DNA from: Dryomyza anilis | Taxonomy: Eukaryota; Arthropoda; Insecta; Diptera; Dryomyzidae | NCBI GenBank assembly: GCA_951804985.1 | Contig: OX638133.1 | Location: 10,684,501-10,748,500, forward strand | DNA length: 64,000 bases | Direction of reading: 5' to 3' | Position numbers and translations under genes: made by a program | Notes under the pieces: model-generated | Seen by the model: only the letters and a program-made list of their open reading frames with translations | Database searches by the model: none | What the model was told of the DNA's origin: nothing | In this document: positions 1 through 12,222 of the stretch, piece by piece | Layout: each line of letters opens with the position of its first letter | How positions within the stretch are numbered: the stretch's first letter is position 1

Positions 1-939
1 TAGTCGACATTACGTCATTCGAGCTTTGGTAGTGATTCCTTAATGTATTCTGATCAGAGACGGATCTGAAATAAGGGTAGTTTGAACAAATTTCGACTCG
101 TGGCGATATCGTTTTCGTATAAACTGGTTTCGTATTATTGGTTACGTTTTCGTATTATTATCATATATAATACATATCTTTCTATTAAGAAAATCATTAC
201 ATGTATATTCTGTATATTCTCAGAAAAATAATATGGTTTTATTATTTAATATTTTTTTTGCTACTTGGTACGTCTCCCCCCCTCCAATTTACCATCTCTG
301 CTCCATAGGTCGCTTATCGAATTCAACCCACTTATGAGTTACAAGTACAAAAAAAAATACTACTCGTTTTTATTACACTGCACTTCATTCAACAATCTGG
401 CAACGCTCGTGTTTATTTGTCTGCTGCTCCATTTCACGATTAATTCGTTCCACTTATCAGCAAGTATTACGTAAATTTATTTATTTTAAAATGGTTTCAA
501 CAACAACAAAAAGAAACAAGTACATTTATGTTTACATTATATATATATTTTATTTTTCTTTTTCAATTTCTATACAAATGCATTCGATGATTAATTATTA
601 AAAATGTATTGGATGATTATGATTTGATACAAATTATATAAATTAGAGATAACACATTATAACACACGATGATTACACATTAATTAACGATTAAACATTA
701 CATTATTGATTTGTATTTAATTTTAAATATTTGCTTTTTTTATTACGTATCACGTAACTGATGAAAAGAGGACTTGTCACTGTTCTTGTTCAATGGTATC
801 CAGGAAGCAGACAATTCCTAAACAATTGACGGACCATTGGACCGACCGATATTTTTTTTTATTTTCTTGTAATTTTCTTAAGATAGGGTACATTTTCTAT
901 TGACACAAATTTGTATAAATCTCAAATTTATGCTGAACA
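1..939. other. AT-rich DNA, nothing recognised
   Basis: Short frames only; no repeat or gene signal stands out. Confidence 0.6.
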
Positions 940-1742
940 TTACTTTATAAGGCCGGTTGAAATTCACAAAAAAAAAAAATGAAACCGACTAAAAATCGAA
1001 AAACGACCGAGGTCATAAGTGGTTTTTGAATTATAACGAAGTGGGCGGGGCAAAATAAAAATAAAAAAATGTCACACGATGCAGAAACCAGACCTAAAAT
1101 TAAAAAAAAGTGTCATCAAGGTCACGTGGTACCACTTAAAAATCAAAAACCTGTTTTTTTTCGAAATCAAATTCCTGGAAAAGGGGAGTGGAAAAATGAA
1201 AATAATAAAATATTGAAAATCCTTAACATTCAGATAAATAATGCCATTTAAATTTATATGTCAAAAAAATAAATTCTAGAACCAGAAAAAAAAAATTAGA
1301 CTAAAAATATTTTTTTTAAGAATTTTTTATCCTCAGTGTACGCAAAATTTTCAGGCCATTAAAAATGCCCATGGCCAATGCTACTGTATATTTCAAGAAT
1401 TTTTATTTTTTTTATTTTTATTTTGACACTCCCCTTTTCCTGCAATTTGAGTTTGAAGATAACACGTTTTTTATTTATAAAAGGTATCACGAGACCTTGA
1501 GGTCACATTTTTTATTTTTGTTATTTTTAAGATCTGGTTTTTGCATCGTCTGACAGTTTATTTATTTGCCACGCCCACTTTGTATTAATTCAAAAACCAT
1601 TTATGACCTCGGTCGCTTTTCGATTTATGGGCGGTTCCAACGGGGCGGGCAGCAAGTAATTTGTTTTTTTCGACACTACCCCTCCCTTTCAGGAGGCGAG
1701 GCAATATTTTTTTATTTTTTTTAGACCGGCCCTATAAAGTAA
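940..1742. mobile_element. Large foldback element (803 bp)
   Basis: Ends TTACTTTATA-GGCCGG and CCGGCC-TATAAAGTAA are inverted repeats. The arms continue to pair: CGACCGAGGTCATAAGTGGT with ACCATTTATGACCTCGGTCG, then GGGCGGGGCAAA-type with TTTGCCACGCCC, and AAAAGGGGAGTG with CACTCCCCTTTT, around a centre near 1340. Open frames at 1069 and 1365 lie in the arms and are not credible genes. Confidence 0.75.
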
Positions 1743-2199
1743 AGTTCTCCCCGTTTTTTTTAATAATTTTACATTAAATGCAATTTTCAAACTGTCTTAT
1801 TAATCAACCTTATTAGTACTCCTTCGACTCCCTCATTAGTCTTTGTTTTTTTTTTGTATTTTTTTCTACAAATTGTTCATTAAATCTAATACATATTATA
1901 ACTTTTATTCAAATACTCTTCTTTATTTCATTTTCTATGCACGTAAATATAATTGAATGAAATAGGTTTGAAATACTTGATATTTCAAATCTACTCCATT
2001 CTCCACATTTCTACTCCTTATATCAGCAAACCCTGCACTTAACTGCACATCCCTAATACAGTTCCAATTACAAATCCAATTAGAATTGTTACATATTGGA
2101 AAAAAATATATAAACGACGCCAGGTGAATTTTCAACACATATTTTGTTATAATTTTAGACACTTTATTTATTATATAAATAACACAATACGAATCACTT

Positions 2200-3080
2200 T
2201 TTATTTTTGTTCACTGTTTCCAAACGCCAGTTGATACGTCCGCAATTTGTATAGGAGAGAGAAAAAGACTGACTCGTTTATAGAAACAAAATACAGCGAG
2301 TCCTTATCTCGCTCCCACATAGGTTGCAGAACGTTTGCGTGCAGAAACAAAACTCGGGAAACACTTCACAATTTTCACTTTTCACACAATAAAACCTATA
2401 CAACAAAATAAAGTAATAAATAAAAAAAATAATAATCCTTTAGTAGGCCAGTGAAAATCCATTTGATGACAAAAAAAAAAACAACTTCCGACGAAGAGAA
2501 CGACGGGAACAGCAGAAGCAGCAAACGATAAGTCCAATGTTCAGTCCAGGGTTCACACTTTTTCGCTAACGTAAAAGGAGTAGATTTATAGAATTTAGGG
2601 ACTAAAAAAATAGGGAAATAAGATTTTAATATATAATAGTAATAATTCGAAATAAAATAGGATAATATGGGAAAAGTAATAGAAATGATGATATAAAAGG
2701 GAATATTTTAAACTTTTTTTTTTTAATTTTATATTACGATTTCTGATGGACAATTTTATATATGCCGAGTTAATTTACCAAATTCTAAAACAAAAAAAAA
2801 ACGAATTAATTAAATGCGAAATGGAATAAATCTACTCCGTTTGGATTTAACTGTGAACCCTGGTGCAGCTGGGTAGCGTTTGTTCGTTCGTTGCTACGTC
2901 AGCGAACGTTACGTCGACATTGGTCGTCGTCATAACTACGACAAGAAAATTCCATAAAAAAAAAACGAACTCGCGTCGCAAAAGCGCGCGTTAAAAACGA
3001 ACATACAAAGTAACGAGCTCGAACAACGAGTAAGCGGAACGAAAGGCGAGGTGCGCGCGTCGTCGTTTGTGTGTCACAAT
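2200..3080. promoter_or_regulatory. CpG-rich islands, possible promoter or leader
   Basis: 2220-2560 and 2860-3080 contain TCGTCGT, CGTTCGTT, ACGTCGAC and GCGCGCG words and resemble the leader of the 33 kb gene (TTTGTTCGTTCGTTG is shared). No start codon with a long frame follows on either strand. It could be a first exon of a gene lying outside the window. Confidence 0.3.
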
Positions 3081-4480
3081 GTGCATGTGTGTGTCAAGAC
3101 AATGTTGCCAGAGTACTAAAAAAAATTAACGCATGTGTTGAATTTAAATAAGCTCAAAGGCAAATAAAAACTTTCGAGTATACTACATAAAACAATTACT
3201 TGAAAAATATGCACCTATATATATTTTTTTTAATGTGAATCAAACATTAAATATTTATTTTGTGTATTTTTAAATAAAATATATATTTTTTTATATTACG
3301 TTTTCAACGATTCTCGTTTATTTATATTCTTAGTTTTATTTTCTTGCGCATATATAAATAAAGTTAATTTTATACCACAAGTTTCCATAATTTTACGATG
3401 GTTTTGTTTTTTGTATTAGACTAAAATTCGATAACGAATAATTTTTAATGATTCGATTTTCCAATTAGAATCCAATATTTTTTTAATTAGAAAACTATTT
3501 AATATTTATGTGTATTCGATTCAATTCTTTTAAATAACGTAAAGTTGTGTTCCTTATAGTATTTGTACTACTTAAAAAATATAGAACAATTTTTAAAATC
3601 CTACTTAAAAGAGATATTCGATTCATTTTTATATGTCAAATTGAGTTCTTTATATTGTTAGATTACTTTAAAATTATAGTTTTTTTTTTTTAAATAAAGT
3701 TTAAAAAGTCCTAGTGAGAACTTTTAAGAAAGTTTAGTTCAGTTATATTTTTTATGCTTTGTACAAATAAATTTTCCACTATAATTACTTTTTCTCGTTT
3801 TATTAAAAATCTTTATTTGAAAGCACAAATAAAATGTCAAATTTTAAAATTTCACAAAAATTTTCTGCTATTGCAAAGTACTCTTCCAAATCCATGAAAA
3901 GTATGGCAACGCTGTGCATGGAAAAATGATTGCGTAATCGCGTTCCTTGAAAATGTGTCATCGTTCATACGAAAAAAAAAAAAAAAAAAAAAAACTGACG
4001 AGTTTTTGTTGCGCTACGTGACAGCATAAAAATATTGGGAAAAATGCCTTTTTACGTAATTTTTTTTTTTAATATTATATTGTATGAATCAGAAAATTTG
4101 TCTTTGCTAAAAATAAATAGCAACAAAAATTTTAACCCAAAATTACACAAAAAAAAACACGCGGTCAAATTGTGTTACACGCGCACAAAATCCTTTTTTT
4201 TTAATTTTTATGGTAGATTTTCCTTTCTTTTTTTTAATCAAAGTCAAAGTTCAGTATGCAGGCAACACTGTTCAACGCAAACACATTCAAACACTGGCAC
4301 ATACAGCAGGCTTTTAGGCAACGGCATGTGCGGCGGTGCTGCTGATAAATTTCTGGTGCCCAGCAACAACAAACACACAAAATTTTTTATTTCAATGAAG
4401 AACAGCAGTAGACAAAATATATTAAAAAAAATAACTATATAGAAAAGGCAACAACAATTGTTTTAAGTGCTATTTTTAAC
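3081..4480. other. AT-rich DNA, no gene seen
   Basis: Holds only the poly(A) run. The frame at 4035-4442 starts with a TTG and is low complexity. Confidence 0.6.
3970..3994 (+). repeat. Poly(A) run
   Basis: More than 20 consecutive A residues with no retroelement recognised upstream. Confidence 0.8.
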
Positions 4481-4660
4481 TTTTGCACCGATGCCAACGG
4501 CAATACTGCGCAACACGAGCAAACGAACCGAACACGACCGCGAACTAACAACGAATGAATAGCAGAACGCGTGTAAAATGACAACGAACATGAGCACGAC
4601 GGAGAAATCGCGTCGCTGTTCGTTGTTCTTGCGTTCGTGGTATATGAAACGGGATTCGCT
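4481..4660. promoter_or_regulatory. CpG-rich island upstream of and within the small ORF
   Basis: CAACACGAGC, GAACCGAACACGACCGCG and CGTTCGTTGTTCTTGCGTTCG words; inverted CAACGAA / TTCGTTG motifs. Leader-like composition. Confidence 0.25.
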
Positions 4661-4748
4661 GCTGCTGCTGTCGCTGTTAGTTATAGTTGTTGTTGTTTGT
4701 GGTGTTGTTATATATAAAGCGCTGGTGCTGCTGCGACACAGCTTTTAA
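4578..4748 (+). CDS. Possible 56-aa single-pass membrane small ORF
   Basis: ATG at 4578 in good fly context (AAAATGAC; a second ATG at 4590 in AACATGAG) opens 56 codons to TAA. The peptide has a basic N-terminal part (EKSRRCSLFLRSWYMKR, residues 9-25), then a hydrophobic stretch (28-46, LLLLSLLVIVVVVCGVVIY) and a short basic tail (RHSF): a type II or tail-anchor-like pattern. It lies in a CpG-rich block resembling the leader of the 33 kb gene. Against it: the hydrophobic part is encoded by CTG and GTT runs that also occur in non-coding DNA here (e.g. 9800-9850), and no splice sites or poly(A) signal tie it to a transcript. Not recognised. Confidence 0.25.
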   Translation: MTTNMSTTEKSRRCSLFLRSWYMKRDSLLLLSLLVIVVVVCGVVIYKALVLLRHSF

Positions 4749-5299
4749 ACGACGCAACTTTGTATATAAGCGCCTGCAAAAAGCTTTGCTTTCGTTGCTG
4801 CGCGTGCTCTTGGGGAAATTACACAGCAAGAGCTTTGTTGTATATGCTTTTTTTGGTAGTTTTGTCGCGTACAGTGGGTTCACATTTTACTTGTTTTGTT
4901 TTTAGTTTTTCTCTTCGTTTTCAATTTATTTCTTTTTTTATTGCTTTTCACTTTTGGTTTTCTTGCTTTTGCTTCTGAGAGATTTAGGAAGTAGTATAAA
5001 TAATTTAAATGAAAAAATAAAATAATTTAATACAAAAAAATAAATTAATACAAAAGAGATTACAATTTACAAATTGGAATCAATATTCCATTGATATGTT
5101 ATATATAATTTATAAATTTCCATACCATTTTTTATTAAAAATACGAAAAAAATCAACTTTTTCATAAATTATTTTGATTAAAAAAAAAAAACATGAAAAT
5201 ATATCTTGTGCAGTCAGCCAACATTTTTTCTGATAGACATTTTTCTAATAGTGCCGAAGGAAAAAAAAGAAATTGTGCTGATTTTTTTTTTCATAATAA

Positions 5300-5539
5300 A
5301 TATCGTCGTTGTAGAACAAAAAGTCACCAAATACATTTTTATGAAAATCTTAAATTTTAACTTTGTTGGTAATTATTACAAAAAGTAATTAATACATTTT
5401 TAATGTTGAAATACCAATTGATAAATTCACATTTTTTTATTATTTGGTACAAATATTGAGCTCATCGATCAAAAATTGAATGAAATATAAAGATTTTTAA
5501 AAATGTAGTTGGTGACTAATAGTTCTACAACGACGATAT
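5300..5539 (+). mobile_element. MITE family 1, copy A (240 bp)
   Basis: ~38 bp terminal inverted repeats beginning ATATCGTCGTTGTAGAAC, then AAAAGTCACCAAATACATTT, flanked by TA-rich DNA. The interior includes TTGAAATACCAATTGATA and a CATCGATC word. No coding sequence. Confidence 0.88.
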
Positions 5540-5788
5540 GTAAAATATTAACATAAAAAAGTAAATAGTAAATGTGTTATGTTTTATTTTATAGAATCGC
5601 CAATCTATTTTATATTTCAATTTTCAAGAATTTAAATCAAATGCGATATTTTATTGAAATGTTCAATACTCAATTTATAAATTTCAATATTAATTTTTTA
5701 AAATTTTAAATGTAACATAAACAAATCTAATATTTATAAAAAAAACTTGTCAACATACTTCCTACTACGTTTTGTTTTTGACAAATAA

Positions 5789-5970
5789 ATATATTAAAAA
5801 TTAGCTATGAATTTCAAATGTTAGATTAGAATTTAAAACTCAAGAGTTTTTATTGAGGCGAACAAAAATAAATAAATTAAAAATTAGCAGTGAATTTCAA
5901 ATTTTAGATTAGAATTTATAGCTCAAAAGAGTTTTTATTAAAACCACTTTTACTTTGAGGCGAACAAAAA
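5789..5970 (+). repeat. ~83 bp tandem duplication
   Basis: TTAAAAATTAGC-TGAATTTCAAAT, TTAGATTAGAATTTA and GAGGCGAACAAAAA occur twice. Confidence 0.75.
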
Positions 5971-6800
5971 GTAGAAAACAATTTGTAAATCACCCTCTTT
6001 AAATTTATTTTAGAAATTTCTGTAAAACCTTGAATTGATTTTCCATTAAATATTTTTATATATTTCAATACTTTTATTTATAACAATTTTCGAATTTCAT
6101 ATTATTTCGGCATATTCCAAATTCTGCATGAAATCTTATATATAATTTATATTCAATTCAAATGATTTTTTGCTGTTTCAGAATTTGATTTTTTAAAACA
6201 AAATAGTTTTTAAAAATCACAATTTAAAGTAATGTTTTAAATTAAAATCAGCTGATTTGACATTTTATTCTATACGAAATTTGTCAAAACAAAAAAATAA
6301 CGTCAGTGGACAAAATTCAATTTGAATTTGATTGTCAAATGATTTGATTTAAAACGACAATGAATTAAAGTACACGCTCGAGTATTTAAAATGTATTTTT
6401 CATTTCATGTATTTACTTTGAGTTATTTTTATAACACAAAGAAATATTTATATTTTTGTTTAGTCTAGTCTTTTATGCCATAATCTTTTAAATAATCTAA
6501 TCTATTTTACGAAATTAAAACATTTTGATATTTAATTAGTTTTATTTGATTTTAATTTGACACAAGTCATATGATCAACATGTCACATAATCAAGTGGGC
6601 AGATTAAAATAAATAAATATTTTAATTCTTAAACTAGTAGCATATATTGATAGTGTATTTAAAACAGTATTTGAATGCGTAAACGATATTGCAAATGTGG
6701 TATTCATACAAAAATCGAAATTCTCATCGAAACTATAAAATAAAAGAATTTTCGATAAAACGAAACAATTTAGATTCATATTATCTTTTTGTCATTATAA

Positions 6801-7062
6801 ATATCGTCGTTGTAGAATGAACAGTCACCAAATACATTTTTAACAAATTAAATTTCGAGTTTGTTGATTAATATTATAAAAAGTAATTGATGTATTTTTA
6901 AAGTTGAAATTTTTATTGATAGATTTACATTTTCTTATCATGTGGTAAAAAAAAAATTAAGACCATCGATTAAAAATTGAAAGATATATAAAGATTTTTG
7001 TAAATGAATATTTGGCAATTTGAAAATGTATTTGGTGACTTTTCGTTCTACAACGACGATAT
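6801..7062 (+). mobile_element. MITE family 1, copy B (262 bp)
   Basis: Both ends intact: ATATCGTCGTTGTAGAAT on the left and CGTTCTACAACGACGATAT on the right. Same orientation as copy A. Confidence 0.88.
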
Positions 7063-7724
7063 TAAGATGATAATGAGAAAGTGTTTAATTTTCTATAAAA
7101 AAAACATTTATTTGTTCAGAAAAATATGTTTTTTTTTTAATTCTAAAAAACTACTACATATACAATTTCAAATATTTACAGTTTTGTATCGAATAATGTG
7201 TAATGGTTTGCAGTTTATTTATTCGAAATAAATTATAATTGAACATTTATTTCAAAAATGTGGTTGAAAATGATAATAAAATTGAAAATGTGAACCAAAA
7301 TTAGAATACAAAAATCAATACCAAAACCGTAATATGGTATACCGAATATCGCTTGCTGGTATAAAACTTAAAACCGAAATTGTAAACTTGACCGAAACGA
7401 GATAGAAATCCAAATACGAAACTGCACACACAAAAAACTTATATTCAACTATGCAGCCATATTATTCTTTTCAGATAGGTGCCATATACAAAGAACATGA
7501 AATTCCGGACGGGACATTCGTACGCTTTCGAATAAACCTTTTTTAATTTACTTAATGTTTTTTTTGTACAAGTATAATTTAAATTAAACTAAACAAGTGT
7601 AAAACTTTAGAATATTCTTTACGTTAGTTTATAAGATATAAATTAAATATCGCTTGATCTGGAAGGTTCAAATGGAAATTCCAAAAAAATAAGCGAAGTT
7701 TTGTACAATTTATTTTTTTTTAAT
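7063..7724. other. AT-rich DNA leading into the 175 bp satellite
   Basis: Contains one isolated satellite core near 7500 and otherwise nothing recognised. Confidence 0.55.
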
Positions 7725-9085
7725 TAAAAAAAAAATAGCTGATATATTGTACTTTATTTGTATATTTAAACTTTGTTCCTAGCGTGTATAGTTTTTTCAT
7801 AATAAATCACAGAACGGGTCGGGAACATTCCAGAAAGGACAAAAAGTTCTGTATAGCAATTTTCTACAAATATTTTTTTATACATATTATTTTTTCGAAT
7901 TATTTTGCAAAATAGCTAACTGAGATACTGTACTTTATTTATATATTCACACGTTGTTCCTAATGTTTATAGTTTTTTTTTCATAATAAATCACAGAATG
8001 GGACGGGACATTACGGACGGAGCAAAAAGTTCCGTATGGCAATTTTCGCTATGACTTTTTTTTTCTAAAATTTCTAATATTTTCTGAATTATTTAAAAAA
8101 AAATAGCTGAGATATTATACTTTATTTGTATATTTACACTTTTTTCAAATAGTGTATTGTTTTTTCATAATAAATCACAAAACGTTACGTCCCGTCCAGG
8201 CCAAAAAGTTCTGAATAGTAATTTTCTACTAATTCCTTTTATAAATATTATTTTTTCGAATAATTTTATAAAATAACTGAAATATTGTACTTTATTTATA
8301 TATTTACACGTTGTTCCTAAAGTTTATAGTTATTATATAAATCACAGAACGGGACGGGACATTCCAGAAGGGGCAAAAAGTTCTATATAGCAATTTTCTA
8401 CATATTATTTTTTCGAAGTATTTTGTAAAATAGCTGAGATATTGTATTTTATTTATATATTCACATGTTGTTCCTAAAGTTTATAGTTTTTTTCATAATA
8501 AATCACAGAATGTGACGGGACTTTCCGGACGGGATAAAAAGTTACGTAAGGTAATTTTCACTACAACTTTTTTTCTAAAAATGCGACATAATATTTTTTG
8601 AATTATTAAAAAAAATAGCTGAGATATTGTACTTTATTTGTATATTTACACTTTGTTCCTAAAGTTTATAGATTTTCATAAAAAATCACAGAAAGAGACG
8701 GGACTTTCCGGACGGGATAAAAAATAACGTAAGGTTATTTTCACTTCGATTTTTTTTTCTAAAAATACTTTTTGCGTATATAATATTTTTGAAATTGTTT
8801 AAAAAAAATAGCTGAGATATTGTACTTTATTTGTATATTTACACTTTGTTCAAATAGTGTATAGTTTTTTCATAATAAATCACAAAACAGGACGGAACAT
8901 TACAGGACAAAAAGTTTGAATAGTAATTTTCTACTAATTCTTTTTATAGATATTATTTTTTCGAATAATTTTGCAAAATAGCTGAGATATTGTACTGTAT
9001 TTGTATATTTACACTTTGTTTAAATAGTGTATAGTTTTTTCATAATAAATCACAGAATAATTACGGACGGGCCACTTTACAAAAC
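7725..9085 (+). repeat. ~175 bp satellite, about eight units
   Basis: Units begin AGCTGAGATATTGTACTTTA (about 7737, 7914, 8104, 8276, 8434, 8614, 8808, 8979) and carry TTTTTTCATAATAAATCACA followed by a GC-rich core (GAACGGGACGGGACATTCC, GGACGGGACAAAAAGTT). Two spacer subtypes alternate irregularly. A partial core (ATTCCGGACGGGACATTCG) lies alone at about 7502. Confidence 0.92.
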
Positions 9086-10789
9086 GAATTTTTTTAACAA
9101 TACTTTTATATCTGACAATATTAATAATTATTATTAATAAATGAAAAGTGATGTACGATTTAAATTCTCTATTGTTTTTTAAGTTTTATATATATTTTTT
9201 TTAATTTTTGAGAAAAACATTTTTTATGTTTTTTACTGTGCTTTTACATGTTTGATACTCGAAGACAGTGACAGATATCAATGAGCTGTAAAAAATATTC
9301 TACAATTACTAGAAACTCGCAGTTTACATTTTGGTTTTATTTATCTCATATATTTATTGGAAATTTAGTTTCTTTTATGGCGTTGTTATTTTTTATAATA
9401 AAATCTCATAGTTCATAGTTGAGAAAAGCATTTTTAATTTATTTTCACTTTCTGATTTACACTATAAAATAATTATTAAAATAAACTGTAATATTTCCGA
9501 TTATAAAATATTTTTAAAATTTTTTTTAAAACAACAAAATTCCATTACAAAACTGCTACTACTGTGCACTGTTGCAGCTATGACGAGATCATTGCAAAGC
9601 TAGTGGAAAAAAACTGAAACAAAAAAAAACACACAAATTTCAAAAGTCACAAAATCTAAGCAAATAGCAACAACAAGCAGCGAAACTTGTTATTTACTCA
9701 GCAATGTAGTTAGTTGTTGCATAGCTTTTTGTTCTAGCTTTTGTCGCATGCACTACTCTACACTGTCTGTGGTGTATCTATGAAGTTGTAGCTTTAATTG
9801 TTGTAGTTTCGCTTATTGTTGTTTTTGTTTGTGTTGTTATATATACGAGAACGCAGCACAAAACTGGGTTATTAGCGCACATATGTATTGCATTTGCAGC
9901 TAGAACATGTTATATACCAAGAGCGCGCATGCATCTAGATACATAGTGTATCTAGTACTTGGAATTGTATCTAATGGATTGCACTGCAATCGTCAGTTGC
10001 AGCAGCAGCAACAACAACAACAAAACTTGAAGAAGTGCTTTTTGTGCTTGTAGCAACAGCGCACAAGAACATGCAAAGCACATTTACTAAATTGCTGTTG
10101 CTGTGTGTTTTGTATCCGTCAGATACTTTGCTAAACCTACTGGCACGAATAAACATTCAAATAAAGTATTTAGCTTGAAATTTGCTTAATTTTAGCTTTA
10201 CTTAGAATTTTATTTATACATTTATTACCAACTATTGCAAACAATATTACATAAATATTGGAAATTCACAAAAAAAAATGTATCTGAATATCTGCGCGTG
10301 CAACGTCAGTCAATAAAACGAGCAAACAAAAAAAATTAAAACTTTCTTATCGCATGCTCTGTACAAACGAAACGAAACTTCGCGCCATTTCTTTAGAGCA
10401 CATAATAAAAAAAAAACCTGAACAAAATGAACAGGAAAAGCATAAAAAAAATATCTAGATACTTTTAAGTGGTAAACGCTGTTTCTGCAGCGCCAGAAAC
10501 TACACTAACAACTATAACAATAAAAGTAACGCAAACCGCGGCGTCGCAATAAAAAGCTGTTTCTGGTTTATGTGTCAGCAGGGCACTGAAACAACAACAA
10601 CAACAACAGCAACAACAAACAACGCCAACGACCAAAAGTAAAAACTACTTTTTCCACTACTTTTTCTCATCGGGCAGTAAGTAGCCAGGCAACAAATTGA
10701 AAACCTGTTTCAGGTGATGAGGGCCCACTTTTATTGCCTCGTTTCGGCGACGTGCGAGAATCTTTTTGATTTTAAGCATATAGCTTTTG
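9086..10789. other. Non-coding DNA with trinucleotide runs
   Basis: GTT/CAA/CAG-rich stretches around 9650-10620, and CAGCGCCAGAAAC and CGCGGCGTCGC words near 10500-10550. Intron- or enhancer-like; no frame supported. Confidence 0.5.
9990..10025 (+). repeat. CAG/CAA trinucleotide runs
   Basis: GCAGCAGCAGCAACAACAAC, with a similar run at about 10587-10620. The open frame on the minus strand is a by-product. Confidence 0.8.
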
Positions 10790-12222
10790 AGATATAAAAT
10801 TGTATCTTAAGGATAACCTATTTTAAGTTTTATACTGAAGATGATCTATATTTTCTGTAACTAAATAGATATTTCAGTTATTTTATACACCAAATATCTT
10901 TATTTCAGATATCTATTTTTGGTTATCTATAGATAATTAGAATCTTAAAGATATCTAAAATATCTAAAATATCTTTTAGATACTTTAGATATCTAAAATA
11001 TCTTTTAGATACTTTAGATATCTAAAAGATATTTTTAGTATTTATAAGATATGTTTAGTATCTTAATAATGTTTTGGGGTTTTTAAATAATAATTTTCTT
11101 AGAAATAGTTTGAATTTATAAAAAATATGATCATTATCTATTAGATTGTTTCAGTATCTTACAGATATTCAGTATCTTAAAGATACTTTCAGTTATTAAA
11201 GACATTTTCAGTTATTTAAGATATTTTCAGTTATTAAAGATGTTTTCTGTTTTCTCAGAGATATTTTCACTATCTTAAAAATAAGAACAGTCTAAAATAA
11301 ATATATTCGGTCTCAAATAGATATTTTATATAACAGATTTTGATATTTCAGATATCTCATTATTATATTTCTATATTTGAGATATCCTTTTCATATCTTA
11401 AATTTATTTTTTATATTTAAAGTTCCTTTCAGTATCTTCAATATCTAAAAGATATTTTCAATTAATTAATGATATTTGAATATCATAAATTTTAGTATCT
11501 TCACGATATACACAGTTTGCATGGCGTTTTGAGTATCTCAGAAATTTGTTCATTATCTTTAAGAAAATTTTAGTAGCTTACAAATAGTTTCAATGCTTGT
11601 AAAAGATGTCCAGTATCTTTAAGATATGTTCAGCATCTTTAAGATATTTTTGGTATCTTTACGATATTTTTTGTTTCTTAAAGATATTTTCAGTATATTT
11701 AGCATATTTTCAGTATATTTAGCATATTTTCAGTATATTTAAAATATTTTCAGTGTCTTCAAGTAATTTTCAGTATCTTTTAGATATTTTAAGTATTATT
11801 AAGATATTATCAGTATATTTAAGATATGCTCAGTATCTTCAAGTTATTTTCAGTATCTTTTAGATATTTTAAGTATTTTTAAGATATTTTCAGTATATTT
11901 ATGATATTTTCAGTGTCTTCAAGTAATTTTCAGTATCTTTTTGATATTTTAAGTATTTTTAAGATATTTTCAGTATCTTTCTTTAAAAGATATTTTTAGT
12001 ATCTTTAATATATTTTCCGTATATTTAAGATATTTTCAGTATCCTTAAGATATATTAAGTATCTAAATGTTATTTTCAGAGGTATTAAAATATTTTAAGT
12101 ATCTTAAAGTTGTTTTCAGTATCTTACAGATATTTTAAGTATCTCAATTAAGTATCTCAAACATATCTTTATTCACATTAGTAACATTTAAAGTACATTG
12201 AATACATTTTTTCAGTATCTTT
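10790..12222 (+). repeat. ~20 bp degenerate array (TTTTCAGTATCTTTAAGATA)
   Basis: About 70 poorly preserved units; best order at 11590-12140. The left part (10950-11040) is dominated by AGATATCTAAAATATCTTTT palindromes. Confidence 0.9.

Noticed and set aside
9971..10156. 61-codon minus-strand frame with Val/Ala runs
   Set aside because: Translation of a CAG/CAA run.
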